Shown here: one piece after another, positions 12,441 through 22,398 of the stretch
Layout of the letters: every line of letters starts with the position of its first letter
Position numbering within the stretch: position 1 is the first letter of the stretch
Assembly (NCBI RefSeq): GCF_932294415.1
Contig: NC_065535.1
Location: forward strand, 96,364,862-96,428,861
Reading direction: 5' to 3'
Length of the DNA: 64,000 bases
From: Quercus robur
Taxonomy: Eukaryota; Streptophyta; Magnoliopsida; Fagales; Fagaceae
Notes under the pieces: generated by a model
The model's database searches: none
Told to the model about the DNA's origin: nothing
The model's input: the letters and a program-made list of their open reading frames with translations, nothing else
Made by a program: the position numbers and the translations under genes

Positions 12441-12669
12441 CTTTCTCATGTTCCTCATTAGCTAATTCTGTATCAAAGTATCCTTGCTGCTCTAGTTCTC
12501 TCTTTGCTTTTTCAGCATCATTTAGTTTCTTCAATGTGTCTGGGTTGTGATGCTCTGGGACGGCTTTCTGGAAAGTCTCAATAACAGGTTCATTGTCCTT
12601 TGAGACTCTTTCCACTGTCCCCCACACAAGTTGCTTCCTAAGAAAAGATGTCACAATATGTTCCCCATA
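12441..12669 (-). pseudogene. Isolated exon of HOP/STI1 co-chaperone
   Basis: The frame reads '...ETFQKAVPEHHNPDTLKKL' then 'NDAEKAKRELEQQ' and ends 'EEHEKG', the linker between TPR2A and the next TPR of plant HOP (Hsp70-Hsp90 organising protein, also called STI1). The upstream half ('TSFLRKQLVWGT...') lines up in length with HOP but is strongly diverged. A canonical donor (AAAG|GTATTT) lies at 12440 and an acceptor after a poly-T tract lies at 12670, so exon borders are retained. No other HOP exon is found nearby on this strand. HOP is normally a 10-kDa-scale linker within a protein of about 580 residues with three TPR domains, so this is a single-exon fragment, probably non-functional. A conserved lone exon of a long gene is the less likely alternative. 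Confidence 0.7.
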
Positions 12670-12672
12670 CTG

Positions 12673-12713
<41 letters not shown>
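12673..12713. repeat. 41-base poly(A) run
   Basis: Forty-one A residues on the plus strand, poly-T on the minus strand, immediately upstream of the HOP exon fragment's acceptor. It could be a polypyrimidine tract or a simple repeat. Confidence 0.65.
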
Positions 12714-12714
<1 letters not shown>

Positions 12715-12964
12715 CAGTAATATTAGAAGTTGGATCAAAGTGCAATTGAAAATATAAATGCAAACATCAGACTGTTTAATACGGTCAGTAATGGCATAGG
12801 ACAAAAGTTTGAATGAACTCATATACCAATTTTTATGTAGGATCTTTAGGAATTCAGTACTAAATTAGGGTTCTTGATGAGATCTTGAAGGGTTTTTTTT
12901 TTTTTTTTTTTTAATAAAAAACTAATGAAGTAATGATATTTACAAAAAGAAGAGGTTATTTCAT

Positions 12965-13400
12965 GTTCAGTGTTCAGTAAATGTTTCCAACTGAGCTGTT
13001 GATCTTTCCATATTGTTATAAATACGACCATTTCACTCTTTCCACAATAACCATATCAAACATAACAGGACATAGTTCCAAATATCCAATGAGTGCTTCC
13101 CATACCAATTTCTCCAACCAAGTAGAAGATCGTCTACTCTCTTTGGTAACACCCATTGAATCCCAAAGACTACGCTCCACTTACTATATGCCTCTTCACA
13201 ATGGATCAACAAATGTTTCACCGTCCCTCCTTAATACCGGCACATGCAACACCAAGCAACTAATGAGAAAACTTGCTTAATGAGATTATCATAAACGAGA
13301 ATCTTCCCTCAAGCTTCCATGGGGCCTTATCACCAAGGGAAAGAGTTAAGACTTTTGAGTGTAAAAGGTCTAGAAGTGAATTCATTTGACTCCAATTCTC
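12965..13400 (-). mobile_element. LINE relic: zf-RVT region
   Basis: On the minus strand the broken frame reads 'WCCMCRY' then 'KHLLIHCEEAYSKWSVVFG' and 'WNYVLLCLIWLLWKE', the zinc-binding domain that follows the reverse transcriptase in plant LINEs. It has a stop after 'MCRY'. No RT or RNase H part is attached, so only the 3' third of ORF2 survives. Confidence 0.75.
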
Positions 13401-13698
13401 AATCATAAAAACCTTTATAGAATTTCACATTCTAGCTCCGCCCAACCCTATCTAACTGACTACCCATGACTCAATGAACTTAGGCATTCTTGGATTGGGT
13501 TTGATGCTAAATGAGTTAGATGGTTGCGGCTACAAAGAAAGCGAGCGAACAAAAGGAAGTCTTTATGCTGTCGATGATCCAATAATAAGAGAATCGCCGG
13601 ATATATAAAAATATGTATATAACTCATAATAATCACAATCAAAAGCTAAAACAGTAATGAAAATCGAACAAGAGATAAAGAAGAAGAGATGAGTAAAA
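13401..13698. other. Downstream of ALOG gene, probably its 3' UTR and flank
   Basis: No coding region. The segment next to 13699 is the likely 3' untranslated region of the minus-strand ALOG gene; no single poly(A) signal stands out. Confidence 0.4.
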
Positions 13699-14331
13699 CT
13701 ATACTACGATACTCTTTGTAGTAGTAGATGTTGTTTGAGCAGCACTACCACTTCCATCGCCACTGCTACCAGTACCAGTAGCATTACCTCCTTGTCCTTT
13801 ACTCGCCATGACAGTTTTGTCCGTTACAGTAGTTGGACATTTCCCCTCTTTCTTTTTATAAGAAATCCCTCTGGTTTTGGCTTGGCGTTCACTGACCTCC
13901 CTCAAATAATCCCTTACAGCTCTGGCTCTAAACGGGTTCGATTCTGGCGGTCCACCGTGCTCCACGTAAGCCGATCCGAGCCGTCCGATGAGCGCCTCAA
14001 GGCTACCCCACGCATGCCTTAGTGGGCAGGTACATGGGCTTGGTGGCTCCGGGTTGCCGAAGTATGGGCACCCAGTGAGATGGACCTTGGTTTTTTCGAA
14101 CTGGTCCCAGTACCTCAAGAAGTCGAGCACGAGGTATTCATTGCACCTGCCTAGAGTTATAGGGGGCTCCTGTTTCCCTAGGTACTGTAAGAAGGTGTTC
14201 CAGTCTCGACGCTTTTGTGAATCGTACCAATCTAGTGAAGCAGGTGATAAGCTCGGAACAGCTGGGGCTGTTGCTAATGGATCGTCTCCCCAATTCGGAT
14301 CGGATTTGTCGGCAACTGATGCTGAATCCAT
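13699..14331 (-). CDS. ALOG-domain (LSH family) transcription regulator
   Basis: An intact single-exon gene of 210 residues. I take the ATG at 14331; two upstream in-frame codons (from a TTG at 14337) are not a start. Residues 29-156 are the ALOG domain of plant LIGHT-DEPENDENT SHORT HYPOCOTYLS / G1 proteins: '[15 protein letters not shown]', then a zinc-ribbon insert with H84, C88, C100 and C102 ('[12 protein letters not shown]'), then '[21 protein letters not shown]'. These nuclear DNA-binding proteins control organ boundaries and meristem fate. The usual basic nuclear signal after the domain is here KKKEGK (159-164), interrupted by E and G. The C terminus is Gly/Ser/Thr-rich. Compared with common members the core reads '[13 protein letters not shown]' in place of 'RYLDQFGKTKVHL', so it is a divergent family member. 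Which LSH number it is I cannot say. No frame damage. Confidence 0.92.
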   Translation of the reverse strand: MDSASVADKSDPNWGDDPLATAPAVPSLSPASLDWYDSQKRRDWNTFLQYLGKQEPPITLGRCNEYLVLDFLRYWDQFEKTKVHLTGCPYFGNPEPPSPCTCPLRHAWGSLEALIGRLGSAYVEHGGPPESNPFRARAVRDYLREVSERQAKTRGISYKKKEGKCPTTVTDKTVMASKGQGGNATGTGSSGDGSGSAAQTTSTTTKSIVV

Positions 14332-15957
14332 AATCAAGAACTTGGGTGTTTAGCTTTTTGGGGTTAGGTATTTTGGGTGATATATAATACAGTATGCTTG
14401 CTGGTAAAAATTCTTGAATAAATTTCAGCAACGGCACAACCAAAAAGAATACAAAGATTTACGTTAATATCATTTTTCAAGAAAAAAATTACGGGACTTA
14501 AAACTCTTTTTTTCACTCTACCCCAAATAGCCGAATGGCCTTCCTTTTTATTTCTTCACATTTTTTTCCTTTTCTTTTTTATTTTTCCCTTCCACACTCT
14601 TCAAATCAAGTTACAATAAATGCAAAGCCAACTTGTCTTGACTTTTGTACGTAAAGATGACTTCTTGGCCATTTTTCAACAAACTTATTTAATGAGCTAA
14701 AACAAAGTGTGGGCTGGACCATGGTGCAGTGCACCCAACAGTATGACTGAGTTAAATCAAAGCATCCTAGCTATTTTCAAGAGCTAACAACGTTTTCATC
14801 TCTTCTTGATCTCTACGGTGCATAGAAACCTCAATTCCTGTTTCTGTTGCTGTCTCTCTCTAGAAGAGAAACACCGTTACTCTCTGCCCTGAAGTCTCTC
14901 ACTCTTTTTTTCTCAGTTATTGCATTAAAGTGTTCTAGTATTGCATTATTATTGCATTAATTAATTAATGTGTAATAATTTAACAAGGAGGGCCCGTCAT
15001 TTTAAACTGTTTGGTTGTACAAAGAGAAAAGAGAAGTTGATGAGGAGGAGTGATACCATGGAGCCCAATATTTTGGAACAAAGTTTCTCTCCAAACTATG
15101 AAGAGAAATTCTACAAACTTCTTATATATCTTTATATTGAGTGTGAATTTTAAAAATCTAACCATTGAATAGCATGTTCTTATTATATCATTCATGCTTA
15201 TAAAATTTCAAGAAGATCAAAGATCAATTGTTATGTCATTGAACAAATGTTAGATTTTCAAATTTTTATGATCTAAAATTATGTATAAAAAATAAGTTTA
15301 TTGAATGAATAGTAAATAACATCCGATTTGAACAAAATTTGATGTGCATGTTAAAAACCTAAGGAACATGAAGTTTAATTGTTAGATTTTCAAAATTTAT
15401 ACACAAAAAAAGATATATGAGAAATTTGAAGAGTTTCTCTCCAAACTAGTTTGAAGAAAAATTTTGTTCAATATTTTAGTATCAGCCCAGTTTGGGCGGG
15501 AATGGGAGGAAGGGATATGTTGCCTTTTGAACTTTTTTTTCACATCTTTTTCTTGTTATCGAATCCAACCCCAATACAAGTTTAGCACTTAAGTAAATAC
15601 TAACAAAATGCAAAATCAAAGTTATTCAAATTAAGCATAACCTTAAAGTGAAGGCTATAACAACTAAACTTGTTTATGTTTGTTTGTTTAACAAATAAGC
15701 TAAACTTAAGCACAAGTATAAGCTTAATTATTAAACAATCAAAGCTCAAATATAATAATTTGTTGGTGAACAAATTTGTGAACATACATTCTCAATTTAA
15801 CTATATATAATATTATATCATTTATGTATTCTCTCCAAAAAATAATGAAATAGACTTGAGAATATATTTTGTAAGTATTTAATTAGGTTTATATAATATC
15901 AAATTCATATTTGTAATTCATTGATAATATAAACAATTAATTCAAACATGTTATTAA
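14332..15957. other. ALOG upstream region and intergenic, no other gene seen
   Basis: The part nearest 14331 is the 5' UTR and promoter of the minus-strand ALOG gene. CT-rich blocks at 14760-14910 may belong to it. From about 15000 on the sequence is AT-rich with no supported gene; 15660-15790 resembles 10435-10560 and may be a shared low-copy repeat. Confidence 0.45.
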
Positions 15958-16763
15958 CCCTCCGTTTGTTTTGAAGTAAGTATTTTACACATTTTTAGTG
16001 TTTTTTTTGGGTGTAAAATATGGTTAAATGAAAAATGTTTTCTAATCAAACAGTAAAACCAAGCCTAAAATAAATAAAATGTTTTACCCTTAAAACAAGC
16101 GCAAAACATTTTACTTATTTACACAGCCAACTCTTGCCCCCCTCCCTCTCTCACTTGACTAACCCATCTCCCACTCTCTCACTTTGGTTCTTCTCTCCCT
16201 CACCCACCGACCACCACCACATGCCAATGCATCATTGTCTTTTCCTCGTACAAACCTCTATCCTCCCTCTTCTTTTCTCTCTTGTACAATCCTTTAGGAT
16301 TCGATTGACAAGCGACGATCATGGGGTTTTGGTGGTTGCTCCGATCTTTCTGCCATTTAGTTTGTTGGGTTTTTAGATTTTCAAATTAGGTTGTGTTCAT
16401 GGGTTTTTTATTCTAGTTTGGGTTTTTTTTTTTTTTTTTTTTTTTGAATTAGATTTTTGGGTTGTTAGTGGTTGGTTTTGGGTGGCTATTTCTTGAATGG
16501 TTGGTGGTGGTTTTGGTGGTTTTTTTTTTTTTTTTCCTTCCCAATCTAGATTTTGGGTGGTGGGTGGTGGTTTGTGCATCTGTGCTTGGATTTGGTGGGT
16601 TTTGAGAACTAGGAAAAAAAAAAATTATTTTACCACAAAACAAACACTTAAAGTTATTTCCACAATATTTTCAAATTTGCAATTAGACACTCTAAAATGA
16701 AAATGTTTTACCAAAAAAATTTATATGTAAAATAGTTTACTTTGAAACAAATAGAGCGTAAAG
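15958..16763. mobile_element. Terminal-inverted-repeat MITE (Mutator-like?)
   Basis: The left end (CCCTCCGTTTGTTTTGAAGT) and the inverted right end (GCTCTATTTGTTTCAAAGT read on the minus strand, around 16737-16760) match over about 20 bases and lead into matching TTTTAC stretches. There is no transposase. The interior has long T/G tracts, which produce spurious frames. The target duplication was not found, so the superfamily is uncertain. Confidence 0.55.
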
Positions 16764-16925
16764 TTACAACTTATAGCACTATATTTTTAGAATTTAACAA
16801 ACAGAAGTTGATAAAAAGAAATAAAATAACATGTTCAATTACATACAATATTCTTGTAAAAAATACATACAATATTATACTTATATATGTCAAAGTAATA
16901 GTAGTACAATACCATAATATACAAT

Positions 16926-17177
16926 GGTGAAGGTGTTGGTTTTTTTATCAGGGACGATAGAAGAAGTGTGGTAGTAACTTTAAGCAAAAAGATTAAAGAT
17001 CCTATGGATACCATAGGTTTAAGAGGTAAAAGCTTTTGAGGCTGACCTCCTTTTCACTCATGATGTGGGAATTAGAGATTTTATTATTCAAGGCGACTCC
17101 TTGATCATCCTCCAGACTTTGAGTGAGCGTTTCCTGCCTCCTTCATTTGCACCATTGTATTTGGTTTGATGTCTTCT
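16926..17177 (+). mobile_element. LINE relic: RNase H, left part
   Basis: The frame reads 'GVGFFIRDDRRSVV', then 'FEADLLFTHDVGIRDFIIQGDS', which is the plant LINE RNase H with the GDS acidic motif. It is interrupted at 17177 by a hAT-type element and continues at 18040. Frame breaks are present. Confidence 0.6.
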
Positions 17178-18031
17178 AGGGGTGTCAATTGAGGTAGGGG
17201 TATTCGACTAAATTGCTCAACCCTAACCCGACCCATTTAATAATTGTGTCATGATCTTTCAACCCTAACTCGACCTGTTAATAAGGCGGGTTGACTTGAC
17301 CGAATCCATTTGACACGTTTAATAAAAGAGTAGTGTTGGGTTGACACGAATATAACACAACCTATTTCAACCTGCATAATATTAAATATAACATCCATCT
17401 AGAAATAATTTTTTTTTTACATCCCAAAAAACAGTGCATATACTTCAAGTCTTCAACCCACATTCAAAATAATATAGTTCAACAAAAATATAACATTTAT
17501 CTAGAAATAAGTTCTTTACACTCCAAAAGACATTCAACCCAAATTAAAAATAACAAAGTTTAACAAAAATAAAATAATATAGTTCAACAAAAATATTATA
17601 TCCTTGGAACTCGCCAAATGCAAAGTTCTATGCCCAAAAAATAAAAGTATTAGTAGTTCTAGGGTCTGTAAAGTTTCAATTTTCAATTATATCCCTTGTA
17701 AATTGTTGTAATTACTCACTTTTCTTTTCAAATTTAAAATATATGTTCAATATGAAAGGTATTTGAAAAATCTAAAACAAAATAAATATTTATTTGTTAT
17801 ATGAGTTAAATGGGTTATGTTAAATGGGTCATTTCGGGTTGACACAATTAAATTGGCGTGTTAAACGTGTCTATTACGGGTTACGCGGGTTGACCCGTTT
17901 ATGACACGTTTCTTATTGTGTCGCTTTCGGCCATTTATAACCCAAACCCATTAAGGCCAAACCCTAACCCGAAAAAACCCGTGTCGGATTCGTGTCATGT
18001 TCGCGGATTGGGTCGAACATTGACACCCTAT
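17178..18031. mobile_element. hAT-type non-autonomous element, 854 bp
   Basis: Flanked by a perfect 8-base target duplication TGTCTTCT (17170-17177 and 18032-18039). The ends are short inverted repeats (AGGGGTGTCAA and ATAGGGTGTCAA). The interior is rich in 'GGGTTGACCCG'-type wording common in plant hAT MITEs. It carries no transposase. It splits an older LINE RNase H relic, so it inserted later than that LINE. Confidence 0.8.
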
Positions 18032-18039
18032 TGTCTTCT

Positions 18040-18200
18040 ACTCATGATTTTCATAGAGTTGAATTTTTACATGTAGACAAGGTTATAGACCTGACCATCT
18101 TTTAACTAAACATCCTTTAGGCATTGATGATTTCTCTACCCTGAATTAAAGAGAATCATTGTTTTGTTGAATATGCTCTTTCCCATTATATACTTTTTTT
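18040..18200 (+). mobile_element. LINE relic: RNase H, right part
   Basis: Directly resumes the RNase H relic broken at 17177. The degenerate frames resemble the C-terminal 'SHV...N..AH.LAKHA..IDDF' region of LINE RNase H. It is full of stops. Confidence 0.5.
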
Positions 18201-18512
18201 TTTCAATTCTAAATAATCATCTTCATCTATCCATAAAAAAAAATAAAAAAATAAAAAACAGTGGTGGAAGAGGGATTAGACCATGGTGACCTATTAAATT
18301 ATAAGACTCTTAGCGTAAATGCTCCCTTCTAGGGAAGAAGTTCAAGATTGGACCCATCATAATGGAATTTTTAGGATAAAGGCATAAAGTCTAAGAGCAT
18401 TCTCATCAAAGGTGTTAAAAATGCCAAATGTTAAATATTTTAGCACTCAGTTACAGTGAGTTGTTATCAATAACAACTCACTGTAGCTAGATTGTAAAAA
18501 AAAAATAAAAAA

Positions 18513-18600
18513 TTATATATATATATATATATATACTCTCTCTTTTCTCCCTTCTCTCTTCTCTTTCCTCTCTCACTTCTCTCTTCTATCTTCTCTCTCC
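18513..18600. repeat. (AT)n followed by CT-rich microsatellite
   Basis: About eleven AT units at 18513-18535 run into a CT-rich pyrimidine stretch of some 65 bases, inside the TIR element. Confidence 0.85.
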
Positions 18601-19207
18601 CGTGCCTTTGTTTGTTCTTGGTGGTCCGGCAATGGTTGTGGTTCGACGATTGTGGTCCGGCAATCTGTGTCTCCACTTTCTTTTTCTTTCTGACTCTCCC
18701 TCTCTTTCTTTCATTGTTGATCTTTCTTCGTGAGTCAAGTTGATTTTGTGGGTGGTGGTGGATCGTCCTTGTTCGTGATTTCAAGGGTGTAGGTTGATTT
18801 CATGGTTCGGTTGTCTGACAAGTGTGAGTCTGGGTTAATTTCGTGGGTTTGGGTGATGGGGGTTTGGCAAGTGTGGCTGATTTTGGGATTTTATTTTGTC
18901 AAGTGTGATATGATTTTGGTGGGTTCTATGGTTTGATTTCAGCAGGGTGATTTGATTTTATGATTTGGTGGGTTCATGGGTCTTTGACCGGCGTGGGCAT
19001 CGGCGTTGAGGGGAGATTGACGTGGGTCATCGGCTAGGAGTTTGGCGTAGGTCATTGAGTTGATTGGCGTGGGTCTCTGAATGGCATGGGCATGATGGAT
19101 ATTGGTATTGTGGTGGCTGTTAGGTGTGATTGGGTTTTGGTATTGTGGTGGTTGTTGGAATTGTGGTGGCTGGTGGCTAGTAATGGGTAGGATTGTTGGG
19201 TTGAGAA

Positions 19208-19231
19208 GGAGAGAGAGAGAGAGGGAGAGAG
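19208..19231. repeat. (GA)n microsatellite
   Basis: An almost pure GA repeat near the right end of the TIR element; its complement gives a spurious leucine/serine frame. Confidence 0.85.
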
Positions 19232-19680
19232 ACAATGAGACCAAGAGGGAGAGAGGATGAAAAAAATAAAAATAAAAATAATAAATAAATAATATTTAAA
19301 TGAAGTTGTAAAAAAAAAAAAAAATAGAAGTTTTGATGTTGGGCGTATTATAAAGTGAGATGTTAAATGTTATAAAGTCGCTTTTTAAGATGCTAAATGT
19401 TAAATTTTTTAAAACCCTTGATGTGAATGCTCTAAAGGAATTCAAAATACTTATACAATTTAACAATTAAAAAATGATACAAACGATAGGGATACATAAC
19501 ATACACCATAGCAGAGAGCTCACTCAATTTTACAGGTTGTCTTTTTGTATTTATTAATTGGCTAAAACTTAGTAAATACTTTTTTTTTGGGGGGGGGGGG
19601 GGGATAAAAATACATGTGTACTTCGCGTGTTTTACTTTACAAATTACAAATTTACAACTGGGTTGACGATTTCAAATCAT

Positions 19681-19960
19681 TTAGGGTTTGTTTGGATACC
19701 GTTTATATGCTGAAAATTGAAAATTTATTGCAAATAAGACTATAGCAAAATAATTTTTAAAAGTATAAATAGTATTGTGGAACCCAAATTTACCTAGAAA
19801 TCTACGTTTTGCTGAGTTTGGTGGTTCATAAATAGTGTCGTGGGATCCACCATTTTTTTAGCAAAATGCACAAAATTTTCATCCCAACGCTTCACAAACG
19901 CAAGCTCTGGTTGAGTTTGGATTGCACTAAAAAATGAAAGAGTCTACGTTTGGCCTTTTT
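19681..19960. repeat. MITE-like repeat, left end visible
   Basis: Begins with 'AGGGTTTGTTTGGATACC', a terminal sequence typical of abundant plant MITEs, and contains 'AAATAGTATTGTGG' and 'TTCATAAATAGTGTCG' subrepeats. Related wording occurs at 27270-27590. The right end is not clear because another repeat begins at 19970. The 19433-19680 stretch before it shows nothing except a 15-G run. Confidence 0.45.
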
Positions 19961-19969
19961 TTTTGTGGG

Positions 19970-21231
19970 CAGGGATGAAACTGCCTTAGGGCTGAGGGGG
20001 GCCATGCCCCCCCCCCCCCCCCCCCCCCCCAGCCTTTGAAAAAAATCTTATAGTATATATATTTACACAAAAAATTTACTTTAAGCTCTAAAATTTATAT
20101 ACTTGGCCCCCCTCCTCCTAAAAATTGACAAGATGACCCATAAATCTCAAAAATAGATAACAAGAAAAATTTTTTTTTTTAAAAAAAACACATACCCAGA
20201 TAATAAGAAAAATCTTTGGACAAATCATAAATATGGTCTAAGAAAAAATAATAACAACAAATCAATTACAAATCCTAGCAAAACAAATCACAAAAACCCA
20301 ATAACTTTTACCTAATTTCTCCCTCTCATTTGAGAGCTCTATGCCTCTCTCAAATGACTCAACCTCATAGACACAAAGACAACTCTTATATTGTTAATCA
20401 CTTCATCCACACACTAGTTAATCACCAACAACTTGGATCAATTGGTGTCCTTAACTCATCAGTGGAAAAAAAAATTATCTAGTTTTCGAATGGTAGAATT
20501 TTTATTTTTATTTTTAATGTTTTATTAATTTTGGGACACACTTGGCATGCATGTGTGAGATTAGTTAACTTTGGGACACATTTGGCATGCATTTGTGACT
20601 TAACTAAATTAATGTAATGATGGGAAAAACTTTATTATTTACTTAGTTAAAGACTCAAAGTTACCGTCCATTATCACGTGATTGTTTAATAGATCTCTTT
20701 TAATATTTTTTTTCCTTTACTATTTTTTCAAACTTGCAATTTTTCAGAGGAAAAATTCTCAACCTACCAAGACACCAATAATTGTCTTACCCTTTTTTAT
20801 GCTAAATATTAATGCATGATACTATTAACCATTATTTTAGCTGTTTTATTAATATAATGCTTGACATAGATTTGAACTTTTAACTATAGTTTTTTGTATT
20901 TTTTTTAAGAATCTTTTAGCTATACATATAGCATTATGAAGTTATTAGTTATAGAAGTATGTGAAAAGAGTAGATAATTTTTCTTTTTTAATTTCTAATA
21001 TCGATAGAATAAAGAATTAGACTAATCTTGGTCAAACCTTGAAAGTATTAAAACGTGCCAATTGACTTACAAAACTCTTAATTATAAATTTTCATTTGTG
21101 ATTTTTAAAAAAAATAAAAAATAGAAATAATTAAAAAATTAATGCACATCTAGTATTGATATTTCTATTTTTAAAAAATTTTGAACAAATAACTTTGACC
21201 CCCCTAAGTTTGAATCTTGATTCTGTCCCTG
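19970..21231. mobile_element. Unclassified TIR-like repeat
   Basis: The left end starts CAGGGATGAAACT and the right end, read inverted, starts CAGGGACAGAATC, followed on both sides by a G-rich block. The last 165 bases match 26979-27166, so this is a repeat family. No transposase and no confirmed target duplication. It contains a 24-C tract near its left end (20007-20030). Confidence 0.45.
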
Positions 21232-21477
21232 ATAAACTGCTTTTAATATTTGGTAGAAAAATGGTGCTTTTATCACACATGAGCCTCCCGCTCGGTCATA
21301 ACTATTAATTTCGTGTCATTTGATTGTGAATAGCAATTTCCGACAAAATATTTTGTGGCTAGCTAGCCTCCCTAGTTTCCTGGCAAAAGACTTTTTCTTT
21401 GTTATTGACTTACTGCTACATTGGGTTAAGACTTACAAGCCTTATTGTTCATGGTATGGTACAATTCTGTTGACTTG

Positions 21478-22383
21478 TGTTTGTTTTTAGACCCCTTAAA
21501 ACAATTGATTAAACCTAGTTAATTAACCAAGTTGTTACTTGGTCCAATTAAACAAGTCTAGGTTATCACAATAATAAAGATCAAATCAAGTAAGGCAGCG
21601 GAAAATAAATAAGACAATGATATGATCACCCAGGAACCCAAACCGGTAAAAACCTGGGGAGGATTTGACCTAGCTATCCTCAAGGTAAACTTGAATCCAC
21701 TATCAGAAAGAATCGAAGTTCATACAAAAGGACTTACAAGCACCCTCGCTCGACTTCCTAATGCTACCAACCAGTAGAACTTACTGACACGACAACTTGC
21801 AAGCTCCGAATCCACGGACTCCTTCTTTCTTTGGATTCCCACCAGCTACAAGCACCCCCGCTTGTGTATTCTTTAAGCTTTAATGGCAGCAATTGTTTTG
21901 ATCATCAAGGTTTAGAGAATGTCTCTTCCTTGAAAACCCTAAGTTTGTGTAAAGGAAAGCTCATTTAGATCTCATAAGAGATTTACACAAATCGCAATAT
22001 GAGCAACCTTTAGAGAGCCTTTGGGTACAAAACCCTAAACATAAAAAAAGGCACAAGAGGCACTCTAATCTCTTTAAAAACAACTTTAAAAAAACGTTCT
22101 AGGGTTTCCCTTATATATAGGAGAGTTTTACTTGAACCCTAATACGTTTAAGTAGAGTTTGGACTAAACTGGAACTCTGTAAAAAAATAAATCTGCACGT
22201 GGTTCGATCGATCGAGCCTTGCAGATTTAGTCCAATAAATTCTGCAATCACTCGATTCCAATTTCACAAATAAACATACTTTGAGCAAGCCTAAACCTAG
22301 ACTCTATGTTTTGATCATGGTTTGCCAACATAATACAAATTGAAGTTCTAATACATTAGTTCCTAATTTCTTAGAACCTAACA
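21478..22383 (-). repeat. Element A 3' LTR
   Basis: 906 bases, minus orientation TGTTAGG...AAACA. It matches the other LTR with scattered substitutions and lacks a 20-base unit containing a CGATCGATCGAG copy that the other LTR has. Confidence 0.88.
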
Positions 22384-22398
22384 ATCTCCCCCTTTGGC
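22384..22398 (-). promoter_or_regulatory. Element A polypurine tract
   Basis: Minus strand reads TGCCAAAGGGGGAGAT directly against the 3' LTR; it primes plus-strand DNA synthesis. Confidence 0.8.

Larger units (their letters stand above)
18395..19432. mobile_element. TIR element with TAA target duplication (PIF/Harbinger-like)
   Basis: The ends form an inverted repeat of about 40 bases (GAGCATTCTCATCAAAGGTG at the left; GAGCATTCACATCAAGGGTT read on the minus strand at the right). The element is bounded on both sides by TAA (18392-18394 and 19433-19435), the usual PIF/Harbinger target duplication. It has no transposase; the interior holds microsatellites and a GT-rich block. The superfamily rests only on the TAA. 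Confidence 0.65.

Noticed and set aside
16134..16700. Small proteins in the T/G-rich interior of the MITE
   Set aside because: Homopolymer-driven composition, no family resemblance.
18467..19244. Lys/Arg- and Ser/Leu-rich proteins
   Set aside because: Translations of microsatellites inside a TIR element.
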